A stretch of 64,000 nt of DNA, from positions 1 through 64,000 of the forward strand of contig JAUSAX010000038.1 in NCBI GenBank assembly GCA_030652315.1, read 5' to 3'. Position 1 is the stretch's first letter; each line of letters begins with the position of its first letter. The notes below the pieces were generated by a model, which was not told the DNA's origin, searched no databases, and was given only the letters and a program-made list of their open reading frames with translations. This DNA comes from Afipia sp. (lineage in GTDB: Bacteria > Pseudomonadota > Alphaproteobacteria > Rhizobiales > Xanthobacteraceae). This document shows positions 1-9,300 of this stretch, in pieces. A program made the position numbers and the translations under genes.

Positions 1-432
1 GCGCGCAACCGCGATTCGGTTCTCGGTGCCCTCAAGCTGCGCCACCAGGTCGCGGAACAGCTGGTCGGATTTCAGCGTCGGATAATTTTCCGTCACCACC
101 AGCAGGCGCGACAGCGCGCTGGTCAGTTCGCTTTGCGCGGCCTGGAATTTCTGCAGCGCAGCCGGATCGTTCAGCACTTCGGGGGTCACCTGCACGCTGC
201 CAACCTTGGCGCGTGCATTGGTCACGCCGAGCAGCACATCCTTTTCCTGCTGCGCGAAGCCTTTGACGGAGTTGACGAGGTTCGGCACCAGATCGGCGCG
301 GCGCTGATACTGGTTGACGACCTCGGACCAGCCCGACTTCACCGACTCGTCGTTCTGCTGAATCGCATTGTATCCGCAATTGGTGAGGCTCAGCGACGCC
401 AGCGCTGCGAGGACCGTCAAAATCTTGCGCAT
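1..432 (-). CDS. lemA: LemA family protein (3' end beyond window edge)
   Basis: The reverse strand gives an N-terminus with a short hydrophobic leader ending LTNC, which looks like a lipoprotein or signal-anchor segment. It is followed by helical sequence with the LemA-family stretch VPNLVNSVKGFAQQEKDVL (about residues 47-65) and later TENYPTLKSDQLFRDL. LemA proteins are membrane-anchored four-helix-bundle proteins of poorly defined function, often encoded beside TPM-domain proteins. Only about 144 residues are present because the window ends at base 1, so the ORF track missed it. The gene is divergent from the crotonase gene. Confidence 0.9.
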   Translation of the reverse strand, partial: MRKILTVLAALASLSLTNCGYNAIQQNDESVKSGWSEVVNQYQRRADLVPNLVNSVKGFAQQEKDVLLGVTNARAKVGSVQVTPEVLNDPAALQKFQAAQSELTSALSRLLVVTENYPTLKSDQLFRDLVAQLEGTENRIAVAR

Positions 433-638
433 GAATGATCTCCATAAAAACGCCGGACGCCGGCAAACTGAACGAACAGGCGGGTGACCCTACGATGGTC
501 TTGTGACGACGAGCATACACACTCGCGCCGGCCGGGTGAACCATGCGGAACATGACAGGGTTGCGCAAGGTTTCGCTGGCAACGGACCTTGCTTGCGTTC
601 AAAGTTCTGTTTCGAAACCAACGATCGGAATAGCGACC

Positions 639-1490
639 ATGACTGCCATCGCCGCGACCGGCTCCGAAACCGTCATCGACACCGGCACCGAGGAACTGCT
701 TTGCGTGGTGCGCGAGCGCGTCGCGGTCATTACGCTCAATCGCCCGCATGCGCGCAACTCGCTCTCTGACAATCTGACCCCGGCACTGCGCCGCATGATC
801 AAGCTCTGCGGCGAAGATGCGAATGTCGGCGCCATTCTCATCACCGGTGCGGGCGAGGCCTTCTGCGCCGGCGGAGACATCAAGGGCATGGGCGGCAAGA
901 GCGGCGGCAGCAACGCACCCGAACTGACCTTCGACGAGAAGGTCGCGCGGCTGCAGGAACGTCAGCGCACGCTGACCGGCGCGCTAGTTAATGTGCGGAA
1001 GCCGACCATCGCGGCGCTGCCCGGCCCGGCCGCCGGCGCCGGGCTATCGCTGGCACTGGCGTGTGACCTGCGCATCGCGGCAGAGTCAGCCTTTGTCACC
1101 ACAGCCTATGTGAAGATCGGGCTCAGCGGCGATTACGGCATGTCATGGTTGCTGACGCGCCTCGTCGGCACGTCGCGCGCGCGGGAACTGATGTTCTTCG
1201 GCGAAAAGATTGACGCCAAGCGATGCGAAGCGCTCGGCATCGTCAATCGCGTTGTGCCGGACGACAAGCTGCGCGAGGAAGCCTTCTCCATGGCGAAGCA
1301 GCTTGCTGAAGGTCCATCGACCGCGTTGCGCTTTCTCAAAGACAATCTCGACGAAGCGCTGATGAACGATTTCATGACCTCACTCGATCATGAAGCCGAG
1401 CGCATGGTGCGATCCGCAGGCACTGCAGATCACAAGGAGGCCGTGAAAGCCTTCGTCGAAAAGCGCAAGCCGGTGTTCGGGGAAACTTAA
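639..1490 (+). CDS. Enoyl-CoA hydratase/isomerase family protein (crotonase fold)
   Basis: The protein is 283 aa from the ATG at 639. The ORF track starts 32 codons earlier, but that extension is not family-like. The crotonase core is clear: RPHARNSLS near the start, the oxyanion-hole region GAGEAFCAGGDIKGMGG, and PGPAAGAGLSLALACDLRIAA. Family members hydrate, isomerise or cleave acyl-CoA thioesters. The segment that usually carries the catalytic glutamates reads KIGLSGDYGMSWLLTRL, with Lys where many hydratases have Glu, so straightforward hydratase activity is doubtful. No adjacent beta-oxidation gene indicates the substrate. Confidence 0.88.
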   Translation: MTAIAATGSETVIDTGTEELLCVVRERVAVITLNRPHARNSLSDNLTPALRRMIKLCGEDANVGAILITGAGEAFCAGGDIKGMGGKSGGSNAPELTFDEKVARLQERQRTLTGALVNVRKPTIAALPGPAAGAGLSLALACDLRIAAESAFVTTAYVKIGLSGDYGMSWLLTRLVGTSRARELMFFGEKIDAKRCEALGIVNRVVPDDKLREEAFSMAKQLAEGPSTALRFLKDNLDEALMNDFMTSLDHEAERMVRSAGTADHKEAVKAFVEKRKPVFGET

Positions 1491-1511
1491 ATCAACTTCC
1501 GGCTCATCAGC

Positions 1512-1596
1512 CGTCATTGCGAGGAGCACTTGCGACGAAGCAATCCAGTTCTTGCTGTTCTCAAGACTGGATTGCTTCGCTTCGCTCGCAATGACG
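1512..1596. repeat. Dispersed palindrome, family A (CATTGCGAG...CTCGCAATG)
   Basis: Inverted repeat whose arms begin CGTCATTGCGAG and end CTCGCAATGACG, with inner CAATCCAG/CTGGATTG arms. Related copies are at 26456-26599 and 29088-29171. It sits between the crotonase gene and the convergent ABC exporter gene. Confidence 0.9.
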
Positions 1597-1618
1597 ACTG
1601 ACTGGAGGAGCGTTCTTC

Positions 1619-1640
1619 CTCTCTCCCACAAGGGAGAGGG
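1619..1640. repeat. Partial family E palindrome (CTCTCCCACAAGGGAGAGGG)
   Basis: Short inverted repeat CTCTCCC/GGGAGAG just downstream of the ABC exporter stop codon. The same sequence forms one arm of the larger family E element at 35902-36047. It could act as a transcriptional stem-loop, but no U-tract follows on the minus strand. Confidence 0.6.
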
Positions 1641-1645
1641 AAAAA

Positions 1646-3526
1646 TCACACGCCTTCGAACTGCAGCCGGGCCAGCCGGGCATAGAGACCGTTCTCCGCG
1701 ACCAGCGAGGCGTGAGTGCCCTGCTCGACGATGCGGCCGTTTTCCATCACCAGGATGCGGTCGCAGGACAGGACAGTCGCGAGGCGATGCGCGATCACCA
1801 GCGTGGTGCGGTGGCTCATCAGTTCTTCCAGCGCAGTCTGCACCAGCGTCTCGCTTTCGGCGTCGAGCGATGACGTCGCCTCGTCCAGCAGCAGCAGCGG
1901 CGCATCGCGCAGGATCGCACGCGCAATCGCAATGCGCTGGCGCTGGCCACCGGACAACGTGACACCACGCTCGCCGAGTTGCGTGTCGAAGCCGAGCGGC
2001 AACCGCGTGATGAATTCGGTGGCGTGGGCCAGATCGGCGGCACGCGCGACCTCGGCATCGCTGGCGTCGGGGCGTCCGAAACGGATGTTCTCGCGGGCGC
2101 TGGTGGCGAACACCGCCGAATCCTGCGGCACCAGCGCGATGCGTGAGCGCACCGCAGACGGATCGGCCTCACGAACCGGCACGCCATCGACCGAGATCAC
2201 CCCGGAGGCAGGATCGTAGAACCGCAACAACAGATGAAACAGCGTGCTCTTGCCCGCACCCGATGGTCCGACCACCGCGACCTTTTCGCCGGCTTTCACC
2301 GCGAACGACACGCCATCGACAGCAAGATGATCGGGCCGCGTCGGATAGGAGAACCGCACATTGTCGAACACAACGTCACCGCGCGGCGGCACCGGCAGCG
2401 CGCGCGGGCTAGCAGGCGCGGCGATGTCCGGCTTGATGCGCAGGATTTCGAACAGCCGCTCCGACGCGCCGGACGCCTGAGAAATCTCGCCCCATACCTG
2501 ACTGAGTTCGCCGAGCGCGCCCGCCGCGAACGCGGCATAGAGAATGAACTGGCCCAGCGTTCCGGCGGTGATCTGATGGGTCAGCACATCGTGCGAGCCG
2601 ATCCAGAGGATCGCCACCACGCTGGTGAAAATCAGAAAGATCACGGTCGCGGTGAGGAACGCGCGGGCGCGGGTCGAACTGCGCGCCGCGACATAGGCGC
2701 GATCGACTTCCTTGCCGAACCGCGCCTCGGCCAGCCGCTCGTTGGTGAAAGCCTGCAGCGTGCGGATCGCGCCGATCAGTTCGGAGGCATAGGATGATGC
2801 ATCGGCCAGCGTGTCCTGCGCGCCGCGCGACAGTTTCTGCACGCGGCGGCCGAACGCGACCAGCGGCAGCACGATCAGCGGAATCACCGCCAGCACAATG
2901 CCGGACAGCTTTGGGCTGGTGATAACCATCATGGCGGACGCGCCGACGAACAGCACGAGGTTGCGCAGCGCGATCGACACCGACGCGCCGACCGCCGACT
3001 TGATCTGCGTGGTGTCGGCGGTCAGGCGCGAGACCAGTTCGCCGCTGTGCGCGGTATCGAAGAACGACGGCGACAGCGATGTCAGATGTTTGAACACGTC
3101 GCGACGCAGATCGGCGACGATGCGTTCTCCCAAGGTAATGACGAGGTAATAGCGCGCGGCACTGGCGCAGGCGAGCACCGCCACCACCGCGATCATCACC
3201 GCGAAGTAGCTGTTGATCAGCGCGATGCCTTCGGGGCTGAACCCGAAATCGATCATGCGGCGCACCGCAAGCGGCACCGCCAACGTCGCCGCCGAGGCGA
3301 CGATCAGCGCCACCAGCGCACCGAGTGCCTGTCCGCGATAGCGCGCCACGTAGGGCACCAGCGCCATCAGGGGCCGCAGCTTCACGCCGCGGGATTTCTT
3401 CCGCGATGTCTCCGGCGCATCAGGCGACGGCCCCGCAGCAGGCGTGGAGACCCCTTTGACCGCTCCCGCCTCCCGCGCCAGCGCGGATGGCAGACCCGGA
3501 TCTTCAACGCGTTCCACTGCACTCAT
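1646..3526 (-). CDS. ABC exporter, fused membrane and ATPase domains (MsbA/lipid-type)
   Basis: The protein is 626 aa. Residues 1-50 are a Pro/Ser/Lys-rich cytoplasmic tail. An ABC transmembrane domain spans about 60-340. The nucleotide-binding domain has Walker A GPSGAGKST (420-428), signature LSGGQ (524-528), Walker B LLLLDE (544-549) and the switch His in VIAHRL (580). All ATPase motifs are intact. This half-transporter layout works as a homodimer that exports lipids or hydrophobic compounds across the inner membrane. The substrate cannot be read from the sequence. It is transcribed alone, convergent with the crotonase gene and divergent from rpmE. Confidence 0.93.
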   Translation of the reverse strand: MSAVERVEDPGLPSALAREAGAVKGVSTPAAGPSPDAPETSRKKSRGVKLRPLMALVPYVARYRGQALGALVALIVASAATLAVPLAVRRMIDFGFSPEGIALINSYFAVMIAVVAVLACASAARYYLVITLGERIVADLRRDVFKHLTSLSPSFFDTAHSGELVSRLTADTTQIKSAVGASVSIALRNLVLFVGASAMMVITSPKLSGIVLAVIPLIVLPLVAFGRRVQKLSRGAQDTLADASSYASELIGAIRTLQAFTNERLAEARFGKEVDRAYVAARSSTRARAFLTATVIFLIFTSVVAILWIGSHDVLTHQITAGTLGQFILYAAFAAGALGELSQVWGEISQASGASERLFEILRIKPDIAAPASPRALPVPPRGDVVFDNVRFSYPTRPDHLAVDGVSFAVKAGEKVAVVGPSGAGKSTLFHLLLRFYDPASGVISVDGVPVREADPSAVRSRIALVPQDSAVFATSARENIRFGRPDASDAEVARAADLAHATEFITRLPLGFDTQLGERGVTLSGGQRQRIAIARAILRDAPLLLLDEATSSLDAESETLVQTALEELMSHRTTLVIAHRLATVLSCDRILVMENGRIVEQGTHASLVAENGLYARLARLQFEGV

Positions 3527-3691
3527 CTTGTATTGGCCGCCGTGTTGCTTTCTGGCCCTCAGATAGGCCCCATAGCAGGCGCTGGCAAATGACGTTCTCA
3601 GCTTGTTTCACGGCCTGTCCTGCGATATAGAGCGGCCAAATTCGTCCCGAACATTCCCGATCTGTGGGCGCACGGCGCCAGAGGATTTGCC

Positions 3692-3919
3692 ATGAAAGCC
3701 GAAATTCACCCGGATTATCATACAATTAAGGTCGTTATGACCGACGGGACCGAGTACCTGACCCGCTCGACCTATGGCAAGGAAGGCGACACGTTGAACC
3801 TCGATATCGACTCCAAGTCGCATCCGGCATGGACCGGCGGTACCCAGCAGCTGCTCGACCGCGGCGGCCGCGTTTCGCGCTTCCAGAAGAAGTTTTCGGG
3901 CTTCCTCAAGAAGGACTGA
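3692..3919 (+). CDS. rpmE: 50S ribosomal protein L31
   Basis: The 75-aa protein starts [20 protein letters not shown], the standard bacterial L31 N-terminus, and ends in the basic [14 protein letters not shown]. The CxxC zinc-binding cysteines of the C+ form are absent, so this is the zinc-independent form (no cysteine anywhere). It is a small late-assembling large-subunit protein at the subunit bridge. An AGAGGA Shine-Dalgarno lies 6 bases upstream of the ATG, and an intrinsic terminator follows closely. Confidence 0.97.
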   Translation: MKAEIHPDYHTIKVVMTDGTEYLTRSTYGKEGDTLNLDIDSKSHPAWTGGTQQLLDRGGRVSRFQKKFSGFLKKD

Positions 3920-3951
3920 TCCTTCTCAGGGTTCGGATTGCGCACAAATAC

Positions 3952-3986
3952 AAACGCCCCGGCATGTGCTGGGGCGTTTTTATTTT
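3952..3986 (+). terminator. Intrinsic terminator of rpmE
   Basis: Stem AAACGCCCC / GGGGCGTTT with an 11-nt loop, followed directly by TTTATTTT. It lies 33 bases after the rpmE stop codon. Confidence 0.9.
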
Positions 3987-4003
3987 GACTGGAAGGTTCG
4001 TTT

Positions 4004-4088
4004 CGTCATGCCCGGACTTGTTCCGGGCATCCACGTTTCGAACAATTCGAACAAGACGTGGATGGCCGGGATAAACCCGGCCATGACG
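4004..4088. repeat. Dispersed palindrome, family B (CGTCATGCCCGG...GGCCATGACG)
   Basis: Arms CGTCATGCCCGGACTTGTTC and the GGCCGGGATAAACCCGGCCATGACG side flank a CCACG/CGTGG inner stem. Copies are at 11820-11906 and, in opposite orientation, 21910-21996. Confidence 0.92.
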
Positions 4089-4124
4089 CAAACATGGAAC
4101 TGTCGCGATACGGCTTGCGTCTGC

Positions 4125-4631
4125 TTACCGCTCGAAAGCGGCCTTCAGCATGTTCATCTGCGGCACCAGCGGATTGCCGATCGAAAGATGCTCAGAGGCC
4201 GACGTATGGATCGTCATATCGAGCCGGCGCACCTTGGATTGCAGCGCCATCGAGCGCGACACGAGTTCCTGCAATTGCTCTGGCAACTTTGCGAGCATGT
4301 CGTCCGGGCAGGGATCGGCAGCCGTCAGCTTGACCTTGGTCTTTTCGCGATTGGCCTGATGCAGCGTCATCTCGCCTTCCTTGACTGCGCGATGCAGCAG
4401 CAGCCACGAAGCCAGCTGCATCAGCCGCGTCGTCAGCCGCATGCTTTCGGTCGCATAGCTCAGGCTGACCGAACGCTCGAGCACCTTGGCCTCGGTACGG
4501 CCCGGCCCGTCGAGATAGGCAGCGGTCTCTTCGACGAGATCCATCCCTTCGCGGAACAAGGTCCCGAAGGCGGGTGAATTTGTGATCCTCTCACTGAGAA
4601 GAACAAGATCGGCTACGCCCTGGTCGGACAT
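4125..4631 (-). CDS. rcdA: DUF1465 protein, RcdA-like regulator of CtrA degradation
   Basis: The protein is 168 aa and almost entirely helical, with no membrane segment. It matches the DUF1465 family by overall pattern (VLERSVSLSYATESMRLTTR; a central HRAVKEGEMT; C-terminal NMLKAAFER). In Caulobacter, RcdA is an adaptor that helps ClpXP degrade the cell-cycle master regulator CtrA and other substrates. Assigning the same job here rests on family membership. It is a single gene, with a 358-bp gap separating it from the next minus-strand gene upstream (DUF1192). Confidence 0.85.
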   Translation of the reverse strand: MSDQGVADLVLLSERITNSPAFGTLFREGMDLVEETAAYLDGPGRTEAKVLERSVSLSYATESMRLTTRLMQLASWLLLHRAVKEGEMTLHQANREKTKVKLTAADPCPDDMLAKLPEQLQELVSRSMALQSKVRRLDMTIHTSASEHLSIGNPLVPQMNMLKAAFER

Positions 4632-4989
4632 GGTTAACGCCTCACGCTGTTACGCTGATTTTTTTATGATGAACAAATGATTGCGCGCCCGCGGCCGGGA
4701 GTCCAGCCACTTGCGATAACAATGAGGAGATATGGTTTCCAACGGGATGCCGCGCGCGGCAAAACGGGCCCGCAAAGATTAACAGAGCGGGCAAAAAAGA
4801 GCCGCCGTTTCCGGCGGCTTTTGAAAGTTGATAACAGGGAGGCGTCAAACAGAGTGGACAGGAGCCACTCGGTGTCCAAACAAGGACAATCAAAGTCATA
4901 AACCCGAAAGCTTAATACGCCGTAAATGAACGATTCCCTTTACGGTTCCTTTGCAATTGCTCGGAACCCGCACTCACGATTTCCTGCGC
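4632..4989. other. 358-bp intergenic region between rcdA and the DUF1192 gene
   Basis: It holds the rcdA upstream region and a hairpin (see the terminator entry). Short ORFs of 71-85 codons occur on both strands, but none has family-like sequence and I do not call them. A TTAA-N7-TAAA string near 4912 resembles a degraded CtrA box. That match is too weak to annotate. Confidence 0.6.
4796..4824. terminator. Bidirectional-looking hairpin terminator
   Basis: AAAAGAGCCGCCG / CGGCGGCTTTT with a 3-4 nt loop, A-rich on the left and T-rich on the right. It therefore looks like a terminator on the plus strand (CGGCGGCTTTTG) and also on the minus strand (GGCTCTTTTTT). On the minus strand it would end DUF1192 transcription before rcdA. 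Confidence 0.7.
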
Positions 4990-5181
4990 TTACGATTTGA
5001 AGAACGCATTCGCAGCATCGCGGCTGGCGCGCTTTTTCGTGGCGTCGGCTTTCAACCGTTCGATCTCAGCCGCCAGTGCTGCAATGCGGTCTTCGATATC
5101 CTCGAACGACAGCAGCGACAGGTCCTGCCCGAGTTCGTGGGTGATTTTCTTCCTTGGCTTGTCGTCGTCATCGCCGGCCAT
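4990..5181 (-). CDS. DUF1192 family small protein
   Basis: The 63-aa protein has an acidic N-terminus (MAGDDDDKPRKK), then SFEDIEDRIAALAAEIERLK, a short coiled-coil helix typical of DUF1192. The function is unknown in the family. A GAGGGA ribosome site precedes the ATG by 3-4 bases. It is divergent from the quinone oxidoreductase gene, a pairing I have the impression is common in Rhizobiales. It is soluble with no signal peptide. Confidence 0.85.
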   Translation of the reverse strand: MAGDDDDKPRKKITHELGQDLSLLSFEDIEDRIAALAAEIERLKADATKKRASRDAANAFFKS

Positions 5182-5251
5182 GCTTCCCTCCCGTCGCTCG
5201 CCCGATTATAGCTGCATCATCATTCCCCGCCCACCGCCGCAAGGACACCTC

Positions 5252-6250
5252 ATGGACAAGCTGCCCGCACAAATGACCGCGATCGCGATTTCGAAACCCG
5301 GCGGCCCCGAGGTGCTGGTGCCCGAACAACGTCCGGTGCCTAAGCCGGGACCGAATGAAATCCTCATCAAGGTTGCCGCCGCCGGCGTGAACCGTCCCGA
5401 CGTGTTGCAGCGCCTGGGACTCTATCCGGTGCCTCCCGGCGCAAGCGACCTTCCCGGTCTCGAAATCTCCGGCGAAGTCGTCGCGCTCGGCGACGGCGTC
5501 ACCAAGCGCAAGATCGGCGACAAGGTGATGTCGCTGGTCGCGGGCGGCGGCTACGCCGAGTACTGCATCACCCACGAGACTCACGCGATGTCGGTGCCAA
5601 AAGGGCTTTCGATGACGGAAGCCGGCGCTGTCGCCGAAACGCTGATGACGGTCTGGCACAACGTGTTCGAGCGCGGCGGATTGAAACCGAATGAGACGCT
5701 TCTCATTCATGGCGGCTCGTCCGGCATCGGCACCATGGCCATTCAAATGGCGAAAGCGCATGGCGCCAAGGTGTTCGTCACCGTCGGCGGACAGGACAAG
5801 GTCGATGCCTGCCTCAAGCTCGGCGCAGATGCGGCGATCAACTACAAGACCGAAGACTTCGTCGAAAAGACCAAGGCCCTGACCAACGGCGCAGGCGTCA
5901 ACGTCATTCTCGACATGGTCGGCGGCGATTACATCGATCGCAACTACGAGGCCGCCGCTGTCGAGGGCCGCATCGTCCAGATCGCGTTCCTCGGCGGTTC
6001 CAAAGCAACGCCGAATTTCGCCAAGCTGATGATGAAGCGGCTCCACCACACCGGCTCGACGCTGCGCCCGCGCTCAGTCGCCGACAAGGCGGCTATGGTC
6101 AGTGCAATTGAGGCCAAGGCCATGCCCTGGTTTGCCGATGGCCGCGTCAAACCCCTGATGGACAGCTCATTCCCGCTGAAAGAGGCTTCAAAAGCCCATG
6201 CGCGGATGGAAACCAGCCAACATATTGGCAAAATTGTGCTAACGCTTTAA
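5252..6250 (+). CDS. NAD(P)H:quinone oxidoreductase, zinc-independent MDR family (PIG3-like)
   Basis: The protein is 332 aa from the ATG at 5252 (MDKLPAQMTAIAISKPGGP). The ORF track adds 85 residues that are antisense to the divergent DUF1192 gene and should be dropped. It has a GroES-like N-terminal half (AAGVNRPDVLQRLG, PGLEISGEV) and a Rossmann half with HGGSSGIGTMAIQMAKAHGAKV. There are no zinc-ligand cysteines, as expected for quinone reductases. It probably reduces quinones or enals with NADPH in the cytosol. Confidence 0.92.
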   Translation: MDKLPAQMTAIAISKPGGPEVLVPEQRPVPKPGPNEILIKVAAAGVNRPDVLQRLGLYPVPPGASDLPGLEISGEVVALGDGVTKRKIGDKVMSLVAGGGYAEYCITHETHAMSVPKGLSMTEAGAVAETLMTVWHNVFERGGLKPNETLLIHGGSSGIGTMAIQMAKAHGAKVFVTVGGQDKVDACLKLGADAAINYKTEDFVEKTKALTNGAGVNVILDMVGGDYIDRNYEAAAVEGRIVQIAFLGGSKATPNFAKLMMKRLHHTGSTLRPRSVADKAAMVSAIEAKAMPWFADGRVKPLMDSSFPLKEASKAHARMETSQHIGKIVLTL

Positions 6251-6360
6251 CGCTGGGGAACCCATCGAAACCCTTTGATTTGCTTCATATTCGTGGCATT
6301 TATCGCGTTCCTACCGGCGGGTCTTGTTAACCCCGCCGGGCCCAACGCGGAGAGCTGACT

Positions 6361-9300
6361 TTGCGCTCGATCAGAGGCTTCGCGCTGCAAGTGTTCCACA
6401 TCCGAAGTTCGCTTCGTATCGCAGCGCTCTCATTTCTGCTGAGCTTGATGCTCTTCGCCGCCGCACAGCCGGCGCATGCGCTCGACGCCATCAGCGTCCG
6501 CGGCGACGCGCCCGCGATCGATCTCACCGGCGTGCTCGAGTTCCAGCGCAGCGACACTGACCGTATCCAGGTTTCCACCGCGCCCGGCACCGACGGCATC
6601 GTCCGCCGCATCGAAGTGCGCGCGCGCGAAGGCGGCCAGAACTGGATCGTGTTCGCGCTGACCAACAACACCGACGACCAGCTCGACCGCCTGATCGTCG
6701 TACCGCATTACCGCATTGTGTCATCAGGATTGCTGTGGCCCGATCTCGGCCTGTCGCGCATCGCCTCGATCACGCCCTCGACCGGCGACCGCCCTGAGCG
6801 TCAGGACAATGCCACCGCCGACGTGTTCCGCATCACGCTCGACCCCGGCGCGGTGATCACCTTCGTCGCCGAACTGCGCACCGACAAGATTCCGCAGCTC
6901 TATCTCTGGGAGCCGGAAGCCTACAAGGACAAGGTCAACTCGTTCACGCTCTACCAGGGCATCGTCATCGGCATTTCCGGATTGCTGGCGCTGGTGCTGA
7001 CCATCCTGTTCGTGGTCAAGGGCAGCATCATGTTCCCGGCCGCCGCGGCGCTGGCGTGGGCGGTTCTGGTTTACATCGGCGTCGACTTCGGATTCTGGGG
7101 CAAGGTGTTCGACATGTCGGCCGGCGCGGAGCGCGTGTGGCGCGCCTCCGGTGAAGCCATGCTGGCGGCGACGCTGCTGGTGTTTCTGTTCGCCTATCTC
7201 AACCTGTCGCGATGGCACGTGCGCTACTCGCACATCACCATGGGCTGGCTGCTGTTTCTCGGCGCGCTGGTCGCGCTCGCTTTGTTCGATCCTGCGGTCG
7301 CGTCCGGTATTGCGCGCATCTCGCTGGCGCTGATCGCCGTATTTGGCTTCGCGCTGATCGTTTACCTCTCGACCCACGGCTTCGACCGCGCCGTGCTGCT
7401 GATCCCGACCTGGTTCCTGCTGCTCGTCTGGGTCATGGCCGCAGGTATGACCATCGCGGGCGGCGTCACCAACGATATCGTCGGACCGGCGCTGCTCGGC
7501 GGCCTTGTGCTGATCGTGATGCTGATCGGATTCACGGTGATGCAGCACGCCTTCGCAGGCGGCGGCGCCACCAACGGCGTGGTGTCCGACGTCGAGCGCC
7601 GCGCGCTGGCGCTGACCGGCTCCGGCGACCTGATCTGGGACTGGGACGTCTCGGCGGACAAGGTGTTCACCAGCCCCGAAACCGAAGTTCTGCTCGGGTT
7701 GAAGCGCGGCACCCTCGAAGGGCCTGCCGCGAAGTGGCTCGAAGTGCTGCACCCGCTGGATCAGGACCGTTTCCGTGCTGCGCTGGACAGCGTGCTCGAT
7801 CAACGCCGCGGACGTTTGGTTCAGGACTTCAGGCTGCGCACGCCCGACGGCCATTTTATGTGGTTCGCGCTCAAGGCGCGCCCGGTGGTCGGCTCCGATG
7901 GCGAAGTGTCCCGCGTGGTCGGCACGCTCACCGACGTCACCGAAGCCAAGAATTCCGAAGAACGTCTGCTGCACGATTCAGTGCACGACAATCTGACCGG
8001 TCTGCCGAACCGCCAGCTCTTCATCGATCGCCTCGGCTCGGTTGCGATGTTCGCCAAGACCACGCCGAACCTGCGCCCCACCGTGATGGTGATCGATCTC
8101 GACCGCTTCAAGCAGGTCAACGATTCCGTCGGCATCGCGGTCGGCGATTCGATCCTGCTGACGCTGGCGCGGCGGCTCGCGCGCATCCTTAAGCCCCAGG
8201 ACACGCTGGCGCGTCTGGCGGGCGACCAGTTCGGCCTGATCCTGACCTCGGAGCATGAGCCCGCGCGGATCACGGCGTTCGCCGAAACCATTCGCAAGAC
8301 CATCCGCGCACCGATCGCCTTCGACGGCCGCGAGATCTTCCTGACCGCGTCGATTGGCCTTGCACTCAGCGATCCGCAGATCCCGCTGACCGAGGAGATC
8401 ATCAAGGACGCCGAATTGGCGATGTATCATTCCAAGCGCATCGGCGGCGACCGCATCGACGTCTACAAACCGGCCATGCGCGCGCGCAAGACCGACCGCC
8501 TCGCACTGGAAGCCGAACTGCGCCGCGCCATCGAGCGCGAAGAGATCACGATTCTCTATCAACCCATCGTGCGGCTGGAAGATCGCACCATCGCGGGCTT
8601 CGAGGCACTGGCGCGCTGGGATCATCCAAAGCTCGGCCGCATGTCGCCGTCGGAGTTCATTTCGATCGCGGAAGAAATCGGCCTGATCGTCGAGCTCGGC
8701 CTGTTCGTGATGGACACCACCGCCAAGCAGCTTGCGATCTGGCAACGCACAGTCCGGTCGCGCGAGCCGATCTTCGCCAGCGTCAATGTCTCTTCGCGGC
8801 AATTGCTGCGCCACGATCTCATCCACGACGTGCGCGGCGTGCTGTCGCGTTCCGCCGTGGCGCGCGGATCACTCAAGCTCGAGCTGACCGAGTCGCTGGT
8901 GATGGAAAACCCCGAACACGCCTCCCAGATGCTGCACCGGATCAAGGAGCTCGGTGTCGGCCTGTCGCTCGACGATTTCGGCACCGGCCACTCCTCGCTC
9001 GCTTATCTGCAGCGCTTCCCGTTCGACACCATCAAGATCGACCAGTCGTTCGTGCGCACCTCCAGCCGCGGCGCGCGGCCGGTGCTGCTGAAATCGATTG
9101 TCGCGCTGGCGCACGACCTCAACATGGAAGTGGTCGCCGAGGGCGCAGAGACGGACTCCGATGCGGTCGAGCTGTTTCAGTTGGGCTGCGAATATGCGCA
9201 GGGCTTCGCCTTCGGCGAGCCGATCGACGCCGACGCCACGGTTCGGCTGCTCACGGGCGAGAAGGTTCCGCAGCCGCGCAACCGCCGGCAAAGCATCCGC

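Noticed and set aside
4642-4901. Short ORFs on both strands between rcdA and the DUF1192 gene
   Set aside because: No ribosome site or family-like sequence, and they cross a terminator-like hairpin.
4908-4928. TTAA-N7-TAAA as a CtrA box
   Set aside because: Only one half-site matches, and such strings are frequent by chance.
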